DNA of 64,000 bases. Source: JAAYCI01 sp964369525. GTDB lineage: Bacteria > Bacillota > Clostridia > Oscillospirales > Ruminococcaceae. A program made the position numbers and the translations under genes. The stretch covers positions 1 through 64,000 of the forward strand of contig CAYJEW010000005.1 in NCBI GenBank assembly GCA_964369525.1, given 5' to 3'. Positions 49,575 to 58,189 of this stretch are shown here, one piece after another; position 1 is the stretch's first letter, and each line of letters begins with the position of its first letter. The notes below the pieces were generated by a model. It searched no databases and was not told the DNA's origin. It saw nothing but the letters and a program-made list of their open reading frames with translations.

Positions 49575-50884
49575 TACTTTTTTGCCTCCTTTAGGTAGAG
49601 TGCACGCGCCATGGTTGTGCTGGGGGTGAGTAGGCGTTTTGCAGGGCACACATAACTGCATACGCCGCAGCTGATGCATACGTCTGCAAAAAGTTTGCCT
49701 AAAACTTCAATGTTGCGCTCTTCGTATGCTTCGGATATCTCTATGGGAGAGAGGTGCACCGGGCATGAAACTATGCAGCGAGCACAGCGAATGCAGGGCT
49801 GAGGCATTGAGATGGCTGCCTCGTCTTCAGTAAGTGCTAAAATAGCGTTATGTTGTTTTAAAATTGGGGAAGAAAGGCTGGTGATGGCGGAGCCCATCAT
49901 TGGCCCGCCAAACAATATTTTGGCTGCAGGTTGCTTAAAGCCGCCACAAAAATCCAGTATGTCGGCAACGGGGGTGCCGATAACAACCGCCACGTTTTTT
50001 GGCTCTACAATAGCGCCGCCGTCTACTGTGACACGTTTGGTCATAAGTGGTAGGCCACTGGCAAGATATTTGCCTATGGCCGACACGGTGGTGACGTTTA
50101 GCATTATTACACCAACATCAGAAGGTAGGCCGCCGTTTGGAACCTCGCGGCCTGTGGTGGTGTGGATAAGTACCTTTTCCGCGCCTTGCGGGTAGCGGGC
50201 AGGTAGCGGCATAACGGTGAGTTCTGCATCGCCTTTGGTGAGGCTAAACATAAGGTCGATAGCTTCGGGTTTGTTGCGCTCAATGCCTATAATTACGCGC
50301 TTGAGCTGTAGGTATTTTTTTACGGCCATAAGGCCAGAAATTATGCTGTCGCCATGTTCAAGCATCTCGCGCAGGTCGGTTGTGATGAAAGGTTCGCACT
50401 CTGCGGCGTTGATGACAAGCGTATCGATAGCATCGAGGTTTTTGGGCGAGAGCTTTACAGATGTGGGGAAGCCTGCGCCACCAAGGCCCACCAGCCCACA
50501 GGCACGAACAGCCTCTATAAAGCTTTCGCGGTCGCGAACAGAGGGGGGGACTATGGAGGGGTCTATAGTTTGCTGGCCGTCGGGCTCAATGACAACCACG
50601 TCGCATGTTTGGCCGTTTGGCATCATCATTTTATCAAGTTTAGATACTGTGCCCGATACACCGCTGTGGATATCGGAGGAAACAAAGCCTTGCGCCTTGC
50701 CAACTACAGTGCCAACAAATACGGTGTCGCCCTTGGCTACAACAGGTGTGCAGGGCGCACCGATGTGTTGCTGCATAGCAAGATAGATTTTTTCGGGCAG
50801 TGGCATGGTGACAGTGGCAAGGCCCGATGTTTCTTTGTGGTGGGGTACAGAGGTGCCCCTGCCGAGCGACCGAAGCATTTTCAT
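49574..50884 (-). CDS. rnfC: Rnf complex subunit RnfC
   Basis: Cytoplasmic subunit that exchanges electrons with NAD through FMN and two 4Fe-4S clusters. The 436 residues show GLVGLGGAGFPTSVKL (NADH/FMN site), VINAAECEPFITTDLREM, GEPN-like region PTGREVPNGGLPSDVGV (here TTGREVPNGG), and ferredoxin motifs CIRCARCIVSCP and CISCGVCSYVCP. The start ATG is the first gene of the operon, 96 bases from a consensus promoter; GGACTG gives only a weak ribosome site, with AAAGGACTG at 11 bases. Confidence 0.96.
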   Translation of the reverse strand: MKMLRSLGRGTSVPHHKETSGLATVTMPLPEKIYLAMQQHIGAPCTPVVAKGDTVFVGTVVGKAQGFVSSDIHSGVSGTVSKLDKMMMPNGQTCDVVVIEPDGQQTIDPSIVPPSVRDRESFIEAVRACGLVGLGGAGFPTSVKLSPKNLDAIDTLVINAAECEPFITTDLREMLEHGDSIISGLMAVKKYLQLKRVIIGIERNKPEAIDLMFSLTKGDAELTVMPLPARYPQGAEKVLIHTTTGREVPNGGLPSDVGVIMLNVTTVSAIGKYLASGLPLMTKRVTVDGGAIVEPKNVAVVIGTPVADILDFCGGFKQPAAKILFGGPMMGSAITSLSSPILKQHNAILALTEDEAAISMPQPCIRCARCIVSCPVHLSPIEISEAYEERNIEVLGKLFADVCISCGVCSYVCPAKRLLTPSTTMARALYLKEAKK

Positions 50885-50979
50885 GGAGTGGTTACAGTCC
50901 TTTCTTTCGAGCTAAATAACGTAGGAAAGCTTGAAACTAAAAAAACACAAAACGACCTCAGGATGAATTGTTAAACTAC

Positions 50980-51008
50980 ATTCTACCCAGAAAACAAAGA
51001 TGTGTCAA
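50980..51008 (-). promoter_or_regulatory. Promoter of the rnf operon
   Basis: On the minus strand: TTGACA (51008-51003), spacer 17, TAGAAT (50985-50980). Confidence 0.8.
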
Positions 51009-51031
51009 CAAAAATCTGTGCTTTGCAGTAC

Positions 51032-51060
51032 TTTAACTTTGGGGAGAGTTGTGATATAAT
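51032..51060 (+). promoter_or_regulatory. Candidate promoter of the gene at 51101
   Basis: TTTAAC (51032-51037), spacer 17, TATAAT (51055-51060), back to back with the rnf promoter. Confidence 0.5.
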
Positions 51061-51100
51061 TAATAAACGGCAAGGGCGATTTATACCATGGAGGGTGCAG

Positions 51101-51649
51101 ATGCAGTTTTGGCTTGTAAAAGCAGAAGAGCCGATGGTGTTTGATGCATTGCCGGTGGTGAAAACCCGATATTTTTATGGTGATGAAGACAAAGCAAAGC
51201 TTTATACCCAAGCACGGTTATACATGTACAAGCAGGATTTGTACATAAGCCTTGCGGTGTTTGCACAAGAGTTTACCAAGCACAGCGGGGTTGCATTTGC
51301 TTTTTCCGGTGGCACGGCAGGCTATGGGTGGGTGCACCTGAATGATAGCGAGGCCGGCTTTAGCGTGTGCAGTAAGCCGCAGTTGCCTTGGCAGCGGCAG
51401 GAGAATGTGCACCATTTGCAGGTGCAGAGGTTTGCGGGGCAGGACGAGCAGGGCCGGTACACAGGAGCCGAGATGTGTGTGCCGCATGAGCTTTTGCAAC
51501 AGTTGCCGAGCGACGGCAATATGTTTTTGGGTGCACTTTTTCAGTATGATATGCAGGCGCAGGCATATGGCTCTTCGGTGCAGATTTTAGACCCCAATGC
51601 GCCGGTGGATGCGCAGTATTTTGATAATTTTGATGTGCTGGAGCTTTGA
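51101..51649 (+). CDS. Hypothetical protein, beta-rich
   Basis: I do not recognise this 182-residue protein. It has no signal peptide or membrane segment. Alternating strands and many aromatics (RYFYGDEDKAKLYTQARLYM, LYISLAVFAQEF, GYGWVHLNDSEAGFSV) suggest a beta-sandwich of the DOMON or carbohydrate-binding type, but this is only an impression. ATG 51101 has GGAGGG 5 bases upstream. A 46-codon membrane peptide follows 34 bases later and may be co-transcribed. The rnf operon is divergent from it. Confidence 0.75.
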   Translation: MQFWLVKAEEPMVFDALPVVKTRYFYGDEDKAKLYTQARLYMYKQDLYISLAVFAQEFTKHSGVAFAFSGGTAGYGWVHLNDSEAGFSVCSKPQLPWQRQENVHHLQVQRFAGQDEQGRYTGAEMCVPHELLQQLPSDGNMFLGALFQYDMQAQAYGSSVQILDPNAPVDAQYFDNFDVLEL

Positions 51650-51683
51650 ATGTGAAATTACGATATAAAGGAGAGTGGCCTTT

Positions 51684-51824
51684 TTGTGTAAAGTGATTTT
51701 TAGGATAGTGGTGGCGCTGTGTGCGCTGGCGGGTATTTTAGCCTTGTGGCAATACCTGGATGAGCAAAAAGCAGATTATATTGAAATTTATAATGACAAT
51801 GGGCTGGATGACGAGTATTGCTGA
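51684..51824 (+). CDS. Small single-span membrane protein (46 residues)
   Basis: A short frame starting at TTG with AAGGAGAG about 10 bases upstream. It reads MCKVIFRIVVALCALAGI and continues LALWQYLDEQKADY, ending in an acidic tail NDNGLDDEYC: one N-terminal membrane helix and a negatively charged outside or inside tail. A terminator follows 35 bases after its stop, supporting a real transcription unit with 51101-51649. The function is unknown. Confidence 0.55.
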   Translation: MCKVIFRIVVALCALAGILALWQYLDEQKADYIEIYNDNGLDDEYC

Positions 51825-51857
51825 AATGTGCGTTTCGTAAGCTGATATAGATATATT

Positions 51858-51893
51858 AAAAAGCAGTGGGTGTTTTACACCTACTGCTTTTTT
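51858..51893 (+). terminator. Bidirectional terminator
   Basis: AAAAGCAGTGGGTG / CACCTACTGCTTTT stem (one G-U pair), loop TTTTA, then T run. Confidence 0.88.
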
Positions 51894-51944
51894 GTGGGTT
51901 TTATGTTGTGGGTAATTATACTGCTGAATTTGTGTGCAGTGAAG

Positions 51945-52928
51945 CTAGCCTTGGGCATAAGGGCTACCCTCGAGATACATATGGCTGTGGCGGGTGTCGA
52001 ATGCTGTGTGGGTGATGAGGTACTCTACCCATGCGGCATAGCCCTCGCCCGAGAGGTGATATGCATCGGCGGTGGAGGCGTATTGGACATGTAGCCATCC
52101 GTTTTCGTCGGCCAGAGCGCTGTGGATGTCTACAAAGTACATGCCTTTTTCATAGGCCATTTGCGCCAATTGATTGTTTAAGCTGATTATGCGTTCGGCA
52201 TCAAAGCGGTCGTCGACACCTTGAAGTACGGGGGTGATGGACTGGACATAGTAGTCCACCGTATCGGGGAGTGCCGCCTGCATGGCGTTTAGCATCTCGT
52301 CATAGTAGGTGAGCAGCGCTTCGTCGGACAGGCTGACCATGGCGTTGGTGCCAAGCAGAATGTATACATTGCTGGGCGCATAGCCTACCAGCGCTTGCAG
52401 GGGCTGTTCTTGGGTGTCGTCCAGGCCAGTGTGCAGTGAGCCGTCGTATATCTCTTTTGGGCCTATGCCTATATAGGCACAATAGTTTGCGTTGGGGATG
52501 TGGCTGAACTGTTGCAGGCCTACGGTAAGAGAGTCGCCCACAAAAACGGTGTCGTTAAAGTAGTGGATGTCTATGCGGCCGTTTTCGGGCAGGGTAAGCA
52601 TGCTTTGGTTTAGCGGGGTAAGCTGCATGTTGTCTGCAGGCTGTATTGTGGGGCCTACAAAGCCAAGCGATGGCGTAGTGCCTTGTTCTGTGGGGGAGGA
52701 GGTGGCGCTTGAGGCGGCGTTGCCAAAACTTGGTAAGCCTTCGATTATCAGCGTGATAACACCGGCAAGCCCCATGAGGATAGCTACACCTGCCAGCAGT
52801 ATGCCTGCACGTTGTAAAGAGCGTTTTGTGCGGCGGCGCCGCCGGGCGGCGGCAGAGTGTGGCTGAGAGCCTGCGGGGGAAGCAGGTTTTTTATTGTTTG
52901 GTTTTTGCTCGGAAGGTGCTTGCCTCAT
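51945..52928 (-). CDS. Membrane-anchored SGNH/GDSL-type hydrolase (paralogue 1)
   Basis: A 327-residue protein. The cytoplasmic basic N-terminus (AARRRRRTKRSLQR), a membrane helix (about 40-63) and a Ser/Thr linker precede an extracellular SGNH hydrolase domain (about 115-315). Catalytic blocks: VFVGDSLTVGL (Ser nucleophile), YIGIGPKEIYDGSL (block II Gly), ILLGTNAM (block III Asn) and DAYHLSGEGYAAW (Asp and His). The domain probably de-acylates or acylates cell-wall sugars or a similar envelope substrate (family knowledge). It lies directly downstream of, and is clearly paralogous to, 52953-54044, 24 bases apart. The start ATG follows CGAGG at 9 bases. Confidence 0.9.
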   Translation of the reverse strand: MRQAPSEQKPNNKKPASPAGSQPHSAAARRRRRTKRSLQRAGILLAGVAILMGLAGVITLIIEGLPSFGNAASSATSSPTEQGTTPSLGFVGPTIQPADNMQLTPLNQSMLTLPENGRIDIHYFNDTVFVGDSLTVGLQQFSHIPNANYCAYIGIGPKEIYDGSLHTGLDDTQEQPLQALVGYAPSNVYILLGTNAMVSLSDEALLTYYDEMLNAMQAALPDTVDYYVQSITPVLQGVDDRFDAERIISLNNQLAQMAYEKGMYFVDIHSALADENGWLHVQYASTADAYHLSGEGYAAWVEYLITHTAFDTRHSHMYLEGSPYAQG

Positions 52929-52952
52929 GGGTAAAACCTCGTAGGGTGGCTG

Positions 52953-54044
52953 TTATTCCGGGAGCCCCTCTTGCAAATAATAATTAGGGCCTTCTGCGTA
53001 AAGGTGGGCGTGGCGACGATTGTAGGCTGTGTGGGTGACAAGATATTCCACCCATGCGGAGTAGCCTGTGGGATTCAGGTGGTATGCATCGCGGGAGGCG
53101 CCAAAGTCGCTACGTAGCCAGGTGTCGTCGCCTGCAAGCGCCTCGTGGAGGTCTATATAGTACATGCCTTTTTCGTGAGCCATTCTGGCAAGTTGATTGT
53201 TTAGGTTGTGTATTCGGGTTATGTCGAATCGGGCGTCGATGCCTTGCAGCACAGGGGTGATAGACTGAATGTAGATGTCGACATCGGGGTGCAGGCGCTG
53301 CTGCATGATGTCTAGCATTTCGTTGTAGTAGGTGAGCAGGGCAGTGTCGTCCATGCCTACCATGGCGTTTGTGCCGAGGAGGATGTAGACATTGTCGGGC
53401 TGGAACGCCACAATGGCATCTATGGGTACTTCGGCTACGCCCCTGCGGCCTGTTTGCAGTGAGCCGTCGTAGATTTGTTTTGGGCTGATGCCGACATAGG
53501 CGCAGTAGTATGCATTTGGGATGCCTTCTTCGTATAGGTCAAGGCCGTCGGTTAGCGAGTCGCCAACAAAGACGGTGGTGTCGAAGTAGGACATGTCCAC
53601 ACGGCCGTTTTCGGGAAGGGCAATCATGCTGGAGCTTGGTGCAAACTGTGCCGCAGGTGCTTGCAAGCGGCTCGCCACATTCCACTCGCCTGAGATGGCT
53701 AGTGTGGTGGCTGGGGTTTCGGGCTGGGGTTCGGTAGCGGTGTCGGATGTTGCGGGAATGGCGGCCGACAATGCCGAAGAAGAAGCAAGCGAAGATGCGG
53801 GCATTAAGGAAGATGTGGCGGCCGGGGAGGAAGAGGGTGCATCGGGCGCAAACAAGCCCACTCCGGACAGCGCCATGTAGGCTGTGGCCGCGCCTGCAAG
53901 CACAGCTACAACAATTACAAGTATAAGCAACCGCACAAAAAAGCCCCCCGAGCGGCGGCTGGTATTTTTGCCGGAGCTGTGCGGACTTTTATAAGGATGG
54001 TTACGGTTATTGTTGTTTTTTTGGTTCAAGATGTTACCTCGCAT
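52953..54044 (-). CDS. Membrane-anchored SGNH/GDSL-type hydrolase (paralogue 2)
   Basis: A 363-residue paralogue of the next gene. It has an Asn-rich cytoplasmic N-terminus, a membrane helix (about 35-58), a long Ser/Ala/Pro/Thr linker (65-150), then the SGNH domain: VFVGDSLTDGL, YVGISPKQIYDGSL, ILLGTNAM and DAYHLNPTGYSAW. The two domains share long identical stretches such as TPVLQG and SITPVLQGID, indicating a tandem duplication. The linkers have diverged. ATG 54044 lacks a ribosome site; TTG 54029 (giving MNQKNNNN) is preceded by GCGAGG and may be the true start. Confidence 0.88.
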   Translation of the reverse strand: MRGNILNQKNNNNRNHPYKSPHSSGKNTSRRSGGFFVRLLILVIVVAVLAGAATAYMALSGVGLFAPDAPSSSPAATSSLMPASSLASSSALSAAIPATSDTATEPQPETPATTLAISGEWNVASRLQAPAAQFAPSSSMIALPENGRVDMSYFDTTVFVGDSLTDGLDLYEEGIPNAYYCAYVGISPKQIYDGSLQTGRRGVAEVPIDAIVAFQPDNVYILLGTNAMVGMDDTALLTYYNEMLDIMQQRLHPDVDIYIQSITPVLQGIDARFDITRIHNLNNQLARMAHEKGMYYIDLHEALAGDDTWLRSDFGASRDAYHLNPTGYSAWVEYLVTHTAYNRRHAHLYAEGPNYYLQEGLPE

Positions 54045-54174
54045 GCTTTATTGGATATAAAAGGGATGTGCTATTCAATATAGTAGTATAGTATATTTGG
54101 CAAAAAAGTGCAACCGAGCAGCAGGGTAGGCGGCGGCGAATGGTGGTAAAAAATGACGATGAGAAAGCACAAAT

Positions 54175-54201
54175 AAAAGCCGCCGGGTTGTGGCGGCTTT
54201 T
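54175..54201 (-). terminator. Terminator of the histidine-kinase-like gene
   Basis: AAAAGCCGCC / GGCGGCTTTT stem, loop GGGTTGT, just past the stop at 54219 in the minus direction. Confidence 0.85.
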
Positions 54202-54218
54202 GTTGATTTTAAAAGGTA

Positions 54219-55268
54219 TTACCGCTGTGGCCGGCGGCAGCAGCCGCTAAGCTGGATATATACGGGGGAGTAGCGGTTTAGCAGGTAGCTGGCAACATCG
54301 CTGTTGAGCATCTCGCTATTTTCGGTGGAAAGTGGGAGGGCTATGTATACGCGGGTGCCCTCGCCGAAGGTGCTTTCGATGTTTACGCTACCGCCAAAGC
54401 CAAGCACTGTGGAGCGAACAACGCTAAGGCCAAGCCCAAGGCTGGGGCGCTCGGAGCTGTCGCCGTAGGGATCGATGGAAAAGTATGGCTCGAAGACCCT
54501 GTCGAGGTGGTCGGGCTTGATGCCCATGCCGAGGTCTTCCACCGTGAGCAGGGCTTGGTTTCCGCTTTGCTGGAGGGTGATGGTGATGTGGTTGCCATCG
54601 CGGGTGTATTGCAGGCTGTTGCGGATAAGATTTAAAAGCACATCGCTTAAAAGGCGTGGCTCGGCCTTGATGGGCAGGGATTCTTCGAGGATGTTACAGG
54701 TAATGCTTGTGTGTGATTCTTTGCAGACAGAGTCTGCGCAGTAGCAGAGTGTTTGGGCGAAGTCTGCAAGGTTTATGGTTTGTAGCTCGTATAGTTTTTT
54801 CTCGGTGCGGCTACCATTTTCGAGGTTGTTTGTGAGGCGAAGCAACTCGTAAGATTTTGTTTGGATTTCTTCTGCAAGCTGGAGGTCGTGGTCTTCAAGG
54901 CGGCTTGCAAGCAGCGGGAGAGTGGCAAAAATGCCGGTTAGCGGCTCGCGCATCTGCTGGCTAAAAGCGTCGATGGGGGTTATTTTTTCTTCAACGGCGC
55001 ATGCAAGTAGACCGCCATCTACAGGCAGCAGCGTTAAGGTGCGTATGCTGAGGGCGTCGGTTAACAGAGGCAGGGTGAATGCGCTGTTTTCGGAGCGTTG
55101 AGATTGCTCTTGCAGTGCCATGCGTAAAAGACGAACCATGGCTTGCTCATCGCTCAAAGGGGGCACCGAGCTTTGCGCCGACTCGTTCATGTGGAATTCA
55201 AAGTTTGGCCCCAGCCAGTAGCAGGGGTATGAGGCAGATTCAAAAGGGCGAAAACATTCTATATTCAT
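54219..55268 (-). CDS. Sensor histidine kinase-like protein lacking the phospho-acceptor histidine
   Basis: A 349-residue soluble protein without membrane segments. A PAS-like N-terminal region (1-95), a dimerisation-helix region (about 98-155) and an intact-looking HATPase_c domain (about 190-315) are visible: LLNLIRNSLQYT (N box), VEDLGMGIKPDHLDRVFEPY (G1 and F boxes) and GLGLSVVRSTVLGFGG (G2). The H box, normally S-H-E-L-R-T-P, reads SQQMREPL with Gln104 in place of His, so autophosphorylation there is not possible. No response regulator gene is adjacent. It may be a pseudokinase, an ATP-sensing partner of another kinase, or phosphorylated elsewhere. Confidence 0.85.
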   Translation of the reverse strand: MNIECFRPFESASYPCYWLGPNFEFHMNESAQSSVPPLSDEQAMVRLLRMALQEQSQRSENSAFTLPLLTDALSIRTLTLLPVDGGLLACAVEEKITPIDAFSQQMREPLTGIFATLPLLASRLEDHDLQLAEEIQTKSYELLRLTNNLENGSRTEKKLYELQTINLADFAQTLCYCADSVCKESHTSITCNILEESLPIKAEPRLLSDVLLNLIRNSLQYTRDGNHITITLQQSGNQALLTVEDLGMGIKPDHLDRVFEPYFSIDPYGDSSERPSLGLGLSVVRSTVLGFGGSVNIESTFGEGTRVYIALPLSTENSEMLNSDVASYLLNRYSPVYIQLSGCCRRPQR

Positions 55269-55578
55269 ATTAAATCCTTAATGCTATAGTATGGGGACGG
55301 TTGGTGCATTTAAATATCGTAAATATTATATCACAGTTTTTTGGGGGATGCATTAAAAAACCATGAGTTGCCAGCAAGCGACAATATTTTATTAAATGTG
55401 ACATCTAGAATGGGCAGAAGATAAAAAGTGGTGAAAATGCGGTAAAAATTAGCATGGTATCTTGTGAAATGCTATGGTTTGGTATACAATAAAAGTAGTA
55501 TGTAAAAATGGGTGGGCGTAAAATGGGTAGATGGTGCCGACCGCTTACCTTTTAATAATAACTTAGGAGGTTTATTCA
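55269..55578. other. Intergenic between kinase-like gene and gap
   Basis: A stretch of 310 bases, A/T rich, holding the gap promoter and leader. No gene is seen. Confidence 0.5.
55462..55490 (+). promoter_or_regulatory. Candidate promoter of gap
   Basis: TTGTGA (55462-55467), spacer 17, TACAAT (55485-55490). Confidence 0.55.
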
Positions 55579-56586
55579 ATGAGTATCAAAGTTGGTATTA
55601 ATGGTTTTGGCCGTATTGGGCGCTTGGTATTCCGCGCAGGGCTTAGCAACCCTAACATCGAGTTTGTGGGTGTGAACGACCCGTTTATGTCGCCGGATTA
55701 CTGCGCATACATGCTGAAGTACGACACTGTACACGGCAGGTACAACGGCGATGTGAGCTATACCGATGATGCAATTGTTGTAGACGGTAAAAACGTGAAG
55801 TTTTTTGCTGAGAAAGAACCTAAGAATATACCCTGGGGAAGCATTGGGGCAGACTATGTTGTGGATGCAACAGGTATTTTTTATACAAAAGAGAAAGCAC
55901 AGGGGCATTTGGACGCAGGTGCAAAAAAGGTGGTTTACACAGGGCCCTCGAAAGATGACACCCCAATGTTTGTATGTGGCGTAAACCTTGATACATATAC
56001 TCCGGATATGAATTTTGTTTCTAACGCCTCTTGCACAACCAACTGCCTTGCACCTTTGGCAAAGGTTATTAACGATAACTTTGGCATTGTGGACGGCCTT
56101 ATGACCACCGTGCACTCCATTACCGCAACCCAGCTAACCGTGGATGGATCGTCTAACAAAGATTGGCGCGGCGGGCGCGCGGCGTCGTATAATATTATAC
56201 CGTCTTCTACAGGCGCTGCAAAGGCTGTGGGCAAGGTTATTCCCGAGCTTAACGGTAAGCTTACAGGTATGTCGTTCCGCGTGCCTACAGCAGATGTGAG
56301 CGTGGTGGACCTTACTGTGAACCTTAAAAAGCCCGCAAGCTATGCAGAGATTTGCGCTGTGGTAAAAAAGGCGAGCGAAGGCGAGATGAAAGGCATTTTG
56401 GGTTACACCGATGAGATGATGGTGTCCAGCGACTTTATTGGCGATGCTCGCACATCTATATTTGACGAGAAGGCCGGCATTGCGCTTACCGATACATTTG
56501 TGAAGCTGGTGAGCTGGTATGACAACGAGTGGGGTTATTCCTCTAAGGTGCTTGACCTTATTCAGCATATGGACAGCGTGAAATAA
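55579..56586 (+). CDS. gap: Glyceraldehyde-3-phosphate dehydrogenase
   Basis: Oxidises glyceraldehyde-3-phosphate with NAD and phosphate in glycolysis. The 335 residues are normal. Motifs: KVGINGFGRIGRLVFRAG (NAD fold), NDPFMSPDYCAYMLKYDT, SNASCTTNCLAP (catalytic Cys), TTVHSITATQ (catalytic His), RGGRAASYNIIPSSTGAA and WYDNEWGYSSKVLDL. The start follows AGGAGG. It is monocistronic with its own promoter and terminator, away from pgk-tpiA at 26953-29090. Confidence 0.97.
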   Translation: MSIKVGINGFGRIGRLVFRAGLSNPNIEFVGVNDPFMSPDYCAYMLKYDTVHGRYNGDVSYTDDAIVVDGKNVKFFAEKEPKNIPWGSIGADYVVDATGIFYTKEKAQGHLDAGAKKVVYTGPSKDDTPMFVCGVNLDTYTPDMNFVSNASCTTNCLAPLAKVINDNFGIVDGLMTTVHSITATQLTVDGSSNKDWRGGRAASYNIIPSSTGAAKAVGKVIPELNGKLTGMSFRVPTADVSVVDLTVNLKKPASYAEICAVVKKASEGEMKGILGYTDEMMVSSDFIGDARTSIFDEKAGIALTDTFVKLVSWYDNEWGYSSKVLDLIQHMDSVK

Positions 56587-56646
56587 GGTTTTTCGGGTAG
56601 CGATTGTTTAGAGATAAGCCATACAAGGTGTGGCAAAGATGTAAAT

Positions 56647-56691
56647 AAAAAAGGCTGTACCGAGTTTTTAAACAAGGTGCAGTCTTTTTTT
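56647..56691 (+). terminator. Terminator of gap
   Basis: AAAAAGGCTGTACC / GGTGCAGTCTTTTT stem with G-U pairs and a long T run. Confidence 0.8.
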
Positions 56692-56736
56692 ATTTGTTTA
56701 GTAAGAGTGGTGGTTTTAATAAAGGTATACAAGGCG

Positions 56737-57117
56737 TTATTTATGATAGGGGGCAATGTGTTCGGCTTTTGACTCGAACTCTTTTATGGAGGCTATCTTA
56801 CCGCAGGTGCTGAATTCGATAATGGATACACCGTTGAATGAATGAATTACGTCGCCTTGCTGTTCTTTGAAAAACCATTCGGCAATGGTGGCGTTTTCTG
56901 CATGGATAAATTGCTTTATTGTCCATTCCAGCACCTTTTGTTTTTTTAGCATGTCGTCAATCCATAAATGTATTTCGGATAGGCAAAAATATTCGGGGCC
57001 ATAGCACTCGCTGTAGTATATGTTTTCTTCAAATAAGGTGGTTAGGTTTGAAAAATCGCGGGTAACCCACATATTAAAGTAGTTTGTGATTGTTAGTTCT
57101 TTTTCGATGTTTGTCAT
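56737..57117 (-). CDS. SnoaL-like/NTF2-fold protein
   Basis: A 126-residue protein with the cone-shaped alpha-plus-beta fold of the SnoaL/NTF2 group: N-terminal helix with YFNMWVTRDFSNLTTLFEEN (typical for this family), HLWIDDMLKKQKVLEWTIKQ, and later strands IAEWFFKEQ and VIHSFNGVSIIEFSTCGKI. Members include polyketide cyclases, ketosteroid isomerases and many uncharacterised proteins; the reaction cannot be told. The start follows AAAGGAACC. It lies 58 bases after the methyltransferase gene on the same strand and is possibly co-transcribed. Confidence 0.85.
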   Translation of the reverse strand: MTNIEKELTITNYFNMWVTRDFSNLTTLFEENIYYSECYGPEYFCLSEIHLWIDDMLKKQKVLEWTIKQFIHAENATIAEWFFKEQQGDVIHSFNGVSIIEFSTCGKIASIKEFESKAEHIAPYHK

Positions 57118-57174
57118 GTGAGGGGTTCCTTTTTTTGATAAGACATGGTGGATATGGGCAAGGGGGAGGCTGTA

Positions 57175-57897
57175 TTATTTTTTTAGCAGTATGTGGTGAA
57201 AATAGGCGATGTTTATAAATTCTGGCAGTTCCAAAAGGCGGTGCTCCAGCGCGAACATCTCATCAAACCAGCCTTCGCTGTTTTGTGCGTTGGCACTATG
57301 CAAGCTGGCGAGCGCCCGTATGCCGTAGGTTTTCTCGGTGGTTAAAGTGTGGTTTGTAAGGCGCAGTAAATCGTCAGCAGTGTAATATTTAATATTGCCG
57401 AAGGCGCTTGAGTATGAAAAGCCACCGTCTAAAAGATTGTGGGCATCTGCTATGTTGTGCTCTTGCACAGCCGCCTGAATTATGCGACCAGTTTTGTTGT
57501 GTTTTACTATTGAGAGGGTGCCGCCTTTTTTTAGTACACGCATAAGCTCTGATAAAATAGATTCGGGGTTTTCTACAAACTCCAGCACCAAGTGGCAGGT
57601 GATAAAATCGAATGTTTCGCCGGGCATGGCGCAAACCGCAGAGATATCGCCACACAGCTGGGTGTAGTTGTTGCGGGGGGTGTGGTTTGCGCTTTGGGCA
57701 ATCATGGTTTGGTTGATTTCCAAAGCGGTGACGGTGTTGTTTTTTGCTAGAAAATTGGAGGTGAAGGCAAAGCCGCTACCGAAATCTAAGATGGTTTTAC
57801 CTTTTACGTATTCTAGCTGTCGCCATAAGGTTTTGTAAAAAATATTACCGAGGGGTGAGGTGGTGTAGTTGTAATATAGTTGCATATCGTGGTTCAT
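57175..57897 (-). CDS. Class I SAM-dependent methyltransferase
   Basis: A 240-residue Rossmann methyltransferase of the Methyltransf_11/25 group. SAM loop KTILDFGSGFAFTSNFLAKN, acidic residue in VTALEINQTMIAQS, CGDISAVCAMPGETFDFITC and LRVLKKGG-like LMRVLKKGGTLSIVKHNK. The ATG at 57897 (MNHDMQLYYNY) has CGGAGG 7 bases upstream; the longer frame to 58017 is unlikely. The substrate is unknown. Confidence 0.88.
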   Translation of the reverse strand: MNHDMQLYYNYTTSPLGNIFYKTLWRQLEYVKGKTILDFGSGFAFTSNFLAKNNTVTALEINQTMIAQSANHTPRNNYTQLCGDISAVCAMPGETFDFITCHLVLEFVENPESILSELMRVLKKGGTLSIVKHNKTGRIIQAAVQEHNIADAHNLLDGGFSYSSAFGNIKYYTADDLLRLTNHTLTTEKTYGIRALASLHSANAQNSEGWFDEMFALEHRLLELPEFINIAYFHHILLKK

Positions 57898-58189
57898 ATA
57901 TGGGCCTCCGAGTGGTTGGGGGTAGGGTAGCATAAAAGTGTGGTATGGTGCGACAATTATAACATAAATGCTTGCTGCCTTACAAAAGGCTTTGCTGCCG
58001 ATAGAAAATTCATCCATTTGTTAGAAAACGGGCTTGGAGTATATTAGTTTGGCTACGAGAGCAGACAAGGCAGAAGGGCAGGAGAGCGGGAGTATATTTT
58101 TTTGTGGTAGACACTGGCGTAGGTGCGGATATGTGGTATAATATGAAAAGCGTGTACTATTACTGAGGTAAGAAAAAGGAGGAAATATA

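Noticed and set aside
55579..56115. Long minus-strand frame antisense to gap
   Set aside because: A shadow of a highly expressed, codon-biased gene; no ribosome site or domain.
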